Shown piece after piece: positions 5,875 through 9,444 of a stretch of 9,444 nucleotides of DNA; positions within the stretch are counted from its first letter, which is position 1, and every line of letters starts with the position of its first letter. The notes below the pieces were generated by a model. That model saw only the letters and a list, made by a program, of their open reading frames with translations, did no database searches and was not told the origin of the DNA. The position numbers and the translations under genes are program-made. This DNA comes from an uncultured Blautia sp. (GTDB taxonomy: Bacteria > Bacillota > Clostridia > Lachnospirales > Lachnospiraceae): assembly GCA_934409175.1 (NCBI GenBank), contig CAKRVX010000080.1, forward strand, positions 1 to 9,444, written 5' to 3'.

Positions 5875-6969
5875 CTATTTTCCAAAATAGTTTTTAATCT
5901 CTTCCATTCTCTCCTGCTGCTGTACTTTGAATGGACATCGTTTATTACAGTGTCCGCATTTGATACAGTCGGAAGCTGTTTTTTCCAGAGTGAGGTAGTG
6001 GTCCTTCGCCATCGGGTCGCCCTGTCTGGAGAGATCGTAGTATTTGTTGATCAGGCCGATGTTTAATCCTGCAGGACATGGATGACAGTGTTTGCAGTAG
6101 ACACATTTTCCTACGGAGTCATCCGGAGTAAAGGAACCGATGACTGAATAGTCTCGTTCTTCGTCTGTGGTATCGAGATATGCCAGGATTTCTTTTAACT
6201 GTTCTACATTTCCCGGACCGCCTACTACAGTGAGAACGCCTGGTTTGTCAAGGGCATACTGGATGCACTGGCTGGTGGTGAGTGCCCGGTGGAATGGAGA
6301 TTTGGCTGCATCCAGAAGCTGTCCTGCATTGAATGGTTTCATTACGGAAATGCCAACGCCCTCTTTTTCGCAACGACGGTAGAGATCCTGACGTTCGTTA
6401 TTGCTTCCGATTGCATAATCTCCATGTCCAAAGTCATACATTGGATTGATGGAGAACATCATCATGTCCAGAATTTTCATATCAAGCACTTTATTTGCCA
6501 GTTCCGGAGCATGAGTGGAAAGTCCGATATATTTCACAATACCCTGGGATTTCAGATCCATGATATAATTCAAAATTCCATGTTTTTCGTAAGCAGACAG
6601 ATCTGAACTCTCATCCAGACAGTGCATAAATCCAACATCTATATAGTCAGTTTTCAGATTGTTAAGCTGCCAGTCAATGGACTTCTTTACTGTGTCCAGA
6701 TTTGTGGTCCATCCGTATTCTCCCGTGGTATAGTTCGCTCCGAAATGTACCTGAAGCATGGCATCTTTTCTGCGTCCCTCCAATGCTTTTCCATAAGCCG
6801 GAAAAATCGTGGCGTGTCCGCCTGCCATGTCAAAATAGTTGATTCCTGCATCCAGCGCATATTCTACTGTTTTGATAATGTCTGCTTCTTTCTGCTCTCC
6901 CACTACAGAAGAACCCATTCCGATCACACTGATCATTTCCTCGCCGTGAGGTAATTTACGGTATTCCAT
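5875..6969 (-). CDS. Aldo/keto reductase-like protein with two [4Fe-4S] motifs
   Basis: A 364-residue protein. Residues 1 to ~280 form the aldo/keto reductase TIM barrel (GMGSS at 17-21, YFDMAGG 45-51, KTDYIDVGFMH 106-116, GLSTHAPE 149-156, MKPFNAGQL 210-218). Residues ~281-364 form a ferredoxin-like tail with C289, C292, C295, C298 and C335, C338, C341, C345, each set followed by Pro, enough for two [4Fe-4S] clusters. Such fusions are common in anaerobes and are probably cytoplasmic redox enzymes. Of the usual catalytic tetrad, Asp47 and His116 are present, but the Tyr and Lys positions appear to be His52 and His75, so ordinary NADPH carbonyl reduction is doubtful. The chosen ATG has GGGAGGA nine or so bases upstream; the longer frame from 7101 begins almost at the predicted transcript start without a binding site. 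It has its own promoter and terminator. Confidence 0.88.
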   Translation of the reverse strand: MEYRKLPHGEEMISVIGMGSSVVGEQKEADIIKTVEYALDAGINYFDMAGGHATIFPAYGKALEGRRKDAMLQVHFGANYTTGEYGWTTNLDTVKKSIDWQLNNLKTDYIDVGFMHCLDESSDLSAYEKHGILNYIMDLKSQGIVKYIGLSTHAPELANKVLDMKILDMMMFSINPMYDFGHGDYAIGSNNERQDLYRRCEKEGVGISVMKPFNAGQLLDAAKSPFHRALTTSQCIQYALDKPGVLTVVGGPGNVEQLKEILAYLDTTDEERDYSVIGSFTPDDSVGKCVYCKHCHPCPAGLNIGLINKYYDLSRQGDPMAKDHYLTLEKTASDCIKCGHCNKRCPFKVQQQERMEEIKNYFGK

Positions 6970-7020
6970 TTTTTCGTTTCCTCCCTGCTGTTTTTTAGTT
7001 ATGCTTTCTGATTTTAGATT

Positions 7021-7080
7021 ACCTGATTTAACCGAATCAACAGGTTTCAAATACAGACAATTTGATCTGCTTGACCTGCT
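7021..7080 (-). promoter_or_regulatory. Leader of the reductase gene with short inverted and direct repeats
   Basis: ACCTG at 7021-7025 and CAGGT at 7041-7045 form an inverted repeat with a 15-base gap. TGATCTGCT (7063-7071) and TGACCTGCT (7072-7080) are tandem 9-mers with one difference. Both lie in the ~140-base leader between the predicted transcription start and the ATG. They could be protein binding sites or RNA structure; neither is proven. Nothing resembling a known riboswitch was recognised. Confidence 0.3.
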
Positions 7081-7115
7081 TTTATTGCATAATTTTATCA
7101 TTATCGTTTACAGGA

Positions 7116-7146
7116 AGTATACGCCTTAAATATTGCTTTAAGTCAA
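7116..7146 (-). promoter_or_regulatory. Likely promoter of the aldo/keto reductase gene
   Basis: TTGACT (7146-7141) and TATACT (7121-7116) on the minus strand are good -35 and -10 matches, but the spacer is 19 bases, longer than ideal. The gap to the beta-glucosidase stop at 7249 holds no clear terminator. A tandem heptamer, CACTTTC twice plus CAC on the plus strand, is just upstream at 7155-7171. Confidence 0.55.
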
Positions 7147-7248
7147 GAAAAAAACACTTTCCACTTTCCACTCCATAACAGATGCAACAGTTATACAGAA
7201 TATATAACAATCACCTTTAAAACACAGCATTCTGATTCAGGACGTTTA

Positions 7249-9444
7249 TCAGTCAATTCGCAGAATCACACTGAGGATTCTTCTTGCACTGAGACGGATT
7301 TCTTCCTCTGTAATAAAGCCTTTTTCATAAGCTTCTTTCACACGTTCAGGGAATCCTGCTGCCATCTTGATATCGTTTCCTGCTTTTGTTTCACGGTAAT
7401 GTTCTCCGAATGTCCACCAGTCTGTGGTAACCAGTCCGTCAAATCCCCATTCGTCACGAAGAATGCCTGTCAGAAGATCTTTGTCTTCTGATGTATGAAC
7501 TCCATTGAGCAGATTATAGGAGGACATAATTGTATATGGATGAGCTTCTTTTACAATAATCTCAAACTGTTTCAGATAGATCTCACGGAGTGCTCTCTCA
7601 GATACTCTGGAGTCGGAATCTTTACGGTTTGTCTCTTTATTATTTGCCGCAAAATGCTTCACACTTGCTCCGATATGCTGAGACTGGATGCCACGTACCA
7701 TGGCTGCGCCTGTTTTTCCTGCAAGATATGGGTCTTCAGAATAATACTCGAAATTACGTCCGCAAAGTGGACTTCTGTGAATATTGCAGGCAGGTGTGAG
7801 CCAGATGCTGATGTTGTTCTCTTTTACTTCCTCTGCTCCTGCTTTTCCCACTTTCTCTACCAGTTCTTCATCCCAGGTGCTGGCAAGAAGTGTGGCACAC
7901 GGCCATGCAGTTGTCTTTACTCCACACCATGGGCGGATACGAAGTCCTGCAGGTCCATCTGCTGTCATCACATTTGGCACACCATATTCCGGAATATTTC
8001 CCATTCCAAAAGTATCTGCACATCCTGTGTTTGGCTGTCCACCAAGAAGATTAATGCAGTCATCCAGAGTCAGGATATTCATAAAGTCATCCAGAGTCAT
8101 CTTTCCCTCTGCCACATCTTCGAAACGGATTCCTTTCGGATCGATAAAGTCAAGGAAATCAATTCCTTTATGCATTCTTGTATCAGGGCATGGAAGACTT
8201 GATGCATATTTATCCTGTCTCGGCAGGCCCTCTTCTTCTACATATTCTCTCTGAGGAAGTTCCTCATAGGAACCGTCTGCAAGCATACGTTTTGCCAGAT
8301 GATATGGAGCTGCTTTCTGGCTTAACTGTTCAGTAACAGTGTCTTCTTTTGCTTCATATGTAAAATCAATCTTCTCCGCATCCCTTACATTTGTACCAAC
8401 ATAGATCACATATTCTCCTGCTTCCAGAACATATGCAGATCTGCATACTTTGCCCAGATCATCGTAAGACGCCATCTGATTTACAGGAAGTTTCAGGGTA
8501 AGAATCTGGCGTTCACCTGGCTGAAGAAGACTGGTCTTTTTAAATGCCCCCAGTACTTTCGCAGGTTTTCCGAGTTTACCCTGTGGTGCTCCGTAATAGA
8601 GCTGGATAACTTCTTTTCCGGCAGTTTTTCCTGTGTTTGTTACTTCTGCAAGAACTGTGATCACACCGTTTTCTTCAGAAGCTCCTGTTACTTTCCAGTC
8701 AAAATCTGTATAGGAAAGTCCATATCCAAACGGATAATTTACTTTCTCTGCTGCCCCCGGGATGGTCTCAAAATAACGGTATCCTACATAAATATCTTCT
8801 GTATAATCCACGTAGAAAGCAGACTCATGGAAGTTGGCTGTAGATGGATAATCCTCCAGATCTTTGGCATAAGTATCAGACAATTTACCGGATGGATTAA
8901 CATCACCACAGAGTACATCTGCTGTCGCAAGACCACCTTCCATGCCGCCCTGCCATGCCATCAGAACTGACTGAATTTCATCACAGTCCTTGAACCATTT
9001 AGTGTCTACGATACCGCCGACATTCATAACTACGATCACATGAGGGAATGCTTTCTTTACTTTCTCAACCATGGCATTTTCTGCATTTGTGAGGCAGAAA
9101 TCACCGTCTTCAAAAATCTTCGCAGACAGTTCGGCGTTCTTTTTTTCATCTCCGTCAAGAACATATCCATCCTGGGCAGCCTCGCATTTTCTGTCCCATC
9201 CTTCGCCTGAGAAACGGCAGATGGTGATGATTGCTGTGTCTGTATACTCTCTTGCTTCTTTCAGAAGTTCATCCGGCAGTTCCGGCTCAACAGTCATACC
9301 TGGTACTGCACCGTCTGCGTACTGTTTCTGGATATCTTCTTCATAATATTTCGCAAGTTTATCAAATACTTCTACTTTTCCCTCATCCTCTTTAATCTTC
9401 ATGCCCTCATAAAGATTACGGATATATTCTACAGTTACATCGCC
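7249..9444 (-). CDS. Beta-glucosidase, glycoside hydrolase family 3, domain-permuted; 5' end cut off
   Basis: A GH3 enzyme that would release terminal beta-linked glucose (or a related sugar) from oligosaccharides or glycosides. The order is reversed from most GH3 proteins. Counting from the internal Met at 9402: the alpha/beta sandwich domain comes first (~1-230; SGEGWDR 65-71 with Glu67 the likely acid/base; YPFGYGLSYT 223-232), then a fibronectin III-like domain (~240-350), and the TIM barrel last (~435-717; TADGPAGLR 480-488, GRNFEYYSEDP 548-558, KHFA 582-585, nucleophile Asp661 in GLVTTDWW). The same order is known in rumen and gut Clostridia such as Ruminococcus albus and Butyrivibrio. 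The frame stays open to the right edge, adding 14 residues (GDVTVEYIRNLYEG), so the true start lies outside the window and the Met at 9402 is internal. No signal peptide can be judged. The C-terminus is complete. Confidence 0.93.
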   Translation of the reverse strand, partial: GDVTVEYIRNLYEGMKIKEDEGKVEVFDKLAKYYEEDIQKQYADGAVPGMTVEPELPDELLKEAREYTDTAIITICRFSGEGWDRKCEAAQDGYVLDGDEKKNAELSAKIFEDGDFCLTNAENAMVEKVKKAFPHVIVVMNVGGIVDTKWFKDCDEIQSVLMAWQGGMEGGLATADVLCGDVNPSGKLSDTYAKDLEDYPSTANFHESAFYVDYTEDIYVGYRYFETIPGAAEKVNYPFGYGLSYTDFDWKVTGASEENGVITVLAEVTNTGKTAGKEVIQLYYGAPQGKLGKPAKVLGAFKKTSLLQPGERQILTLKLPVNQMASYDDLGKVCRSAYVLEAGEYVIYVGTNVRDAEKIDFTYEAKEDTVTEQLSQKAAPYHLAKRMLADGSYEELPQREYVEEEGLPRQDKYASSLPCPDTRMHKGIDFLDFIDPKGIRFEDVAEGKMTLDDFMNILTLDDCINLLGGQPNTGCADTFGMGNIPEYGVPNVMTADGPAGLRIRPWCGVKTTAWPCATLLASTWDEELVEKVGKAGAEEVKENNISIWLTPACNIHRSPLCGRNFEYYSEDPYLAGKTGAAMVRGIQSQHIGASVKHFAANNKETNRKDSDSRVSERALREIYLKQFEIIVKEAHPYTIMSSYNLLNGVHTSEDKDLLTGILRDEWGFDGLVTTDWWTFGEHYRETKAGNDIKMAAGFPERVKEAYEKGFITEEEIRLSARRILSVILRID

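Noticed and set aside
6970..7101. 44-residue N-terminal extension of the aldo/keto reductase from an ATG at 7101
   Set aside because: No ribosome binding site, and the ATG lies about 8 bases after the predicted transcription start. GGGAGGA marks the ATG at 6969, where family similarity begins.
7088..7102. Fifteen-base similarity between the reductase leader and the MATE start (cataattttgtcatt at 5673-5687, one difference)
   Set aside because: A/T-rich matches of this length with one mismatch are expected by chance in a window this size.
7099..7112. Possible catabolite-response (cre) site TGTAAACGATAATG near the reductase promoter
   Set aside because: Only the left half fits the cre consensus; the right half has TG where CA is expected.
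7495..8202. Plus-strand open frame of 235 residues opposite the beta-glucosidase
   Set aside because: It lies wholly antisense to a clear GH3 coding region, has cysteine-rich, low-quality composition, no family motifs and no supporting ribosome binding site.

Overview
The window is a stretch of bacterial chromosome with every recognisable gene on the minus strand, so it is read from the right edge to the left. Strong purine-rich Shine-Dalgarno sites (GGAGG, GAGGAGG), a moderately low G+C content, a domain-permuted GH3 beta-glucosidase and a ferredoxin-tailed aldo/keto reductase suggest an anaerobic gut Firmicute, most likely Lachnospiraceae. That assignment rests on family resemblance, not on a marker gene.

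Layout in transcription order: (1) a GH3 beta-glucosidase with its catalytic domains in swapped order, cut by the right edge (7249-9444). (2) A 279-bp gap holding a promoter and a leader with short repeats. (3) An aldo/keto reductase-like protein with two C-terminal [4Fe-4S] motifs (5875-6969), closed by a strong intrinsic terminator. (4) A MATE-family efflux pump (4374-5690) with its own promoter, a leader hairpin and an ambiguous start. (5) A promoter followed by a two-gene unit: a PPC/DUF296 protein (3742-4191) and, 3 bp later, a GntR/FCD-type regulator (3094-3738). (6) A 174-bp gap with a probable terminator, a good promoter and a perfect 22-bp inverted repeat placed over the predicted transcription start. 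(7) An APC-superfamily permease (1540-2919) whose last codons overlap a cytoplasmic beta-lactamase-fold serine hydrolase (108-1547). (8) The first ten codons of another gene at the left edge, preceded by a hairpin that touches its ribosome binding site.

The most coherent story is a small regulated uptake-and-hydrolysis cassette. The GntR/FCD protein probably binds the palindrome and controls the permease-hydrolase pair. The permease would bring in an amino-acid-like, peptide or amide compound, and the hydrolase, which has no signal peptide, would cleave it inside the cell. The PPC protein is co-transcribed with the regulator. The substrate is unknown. The beta-glucosidase, reductase and MATE genes look like separate transcription units. 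No RNA genes, insertion sequences, CRISPR arrays or phage genes were seen.
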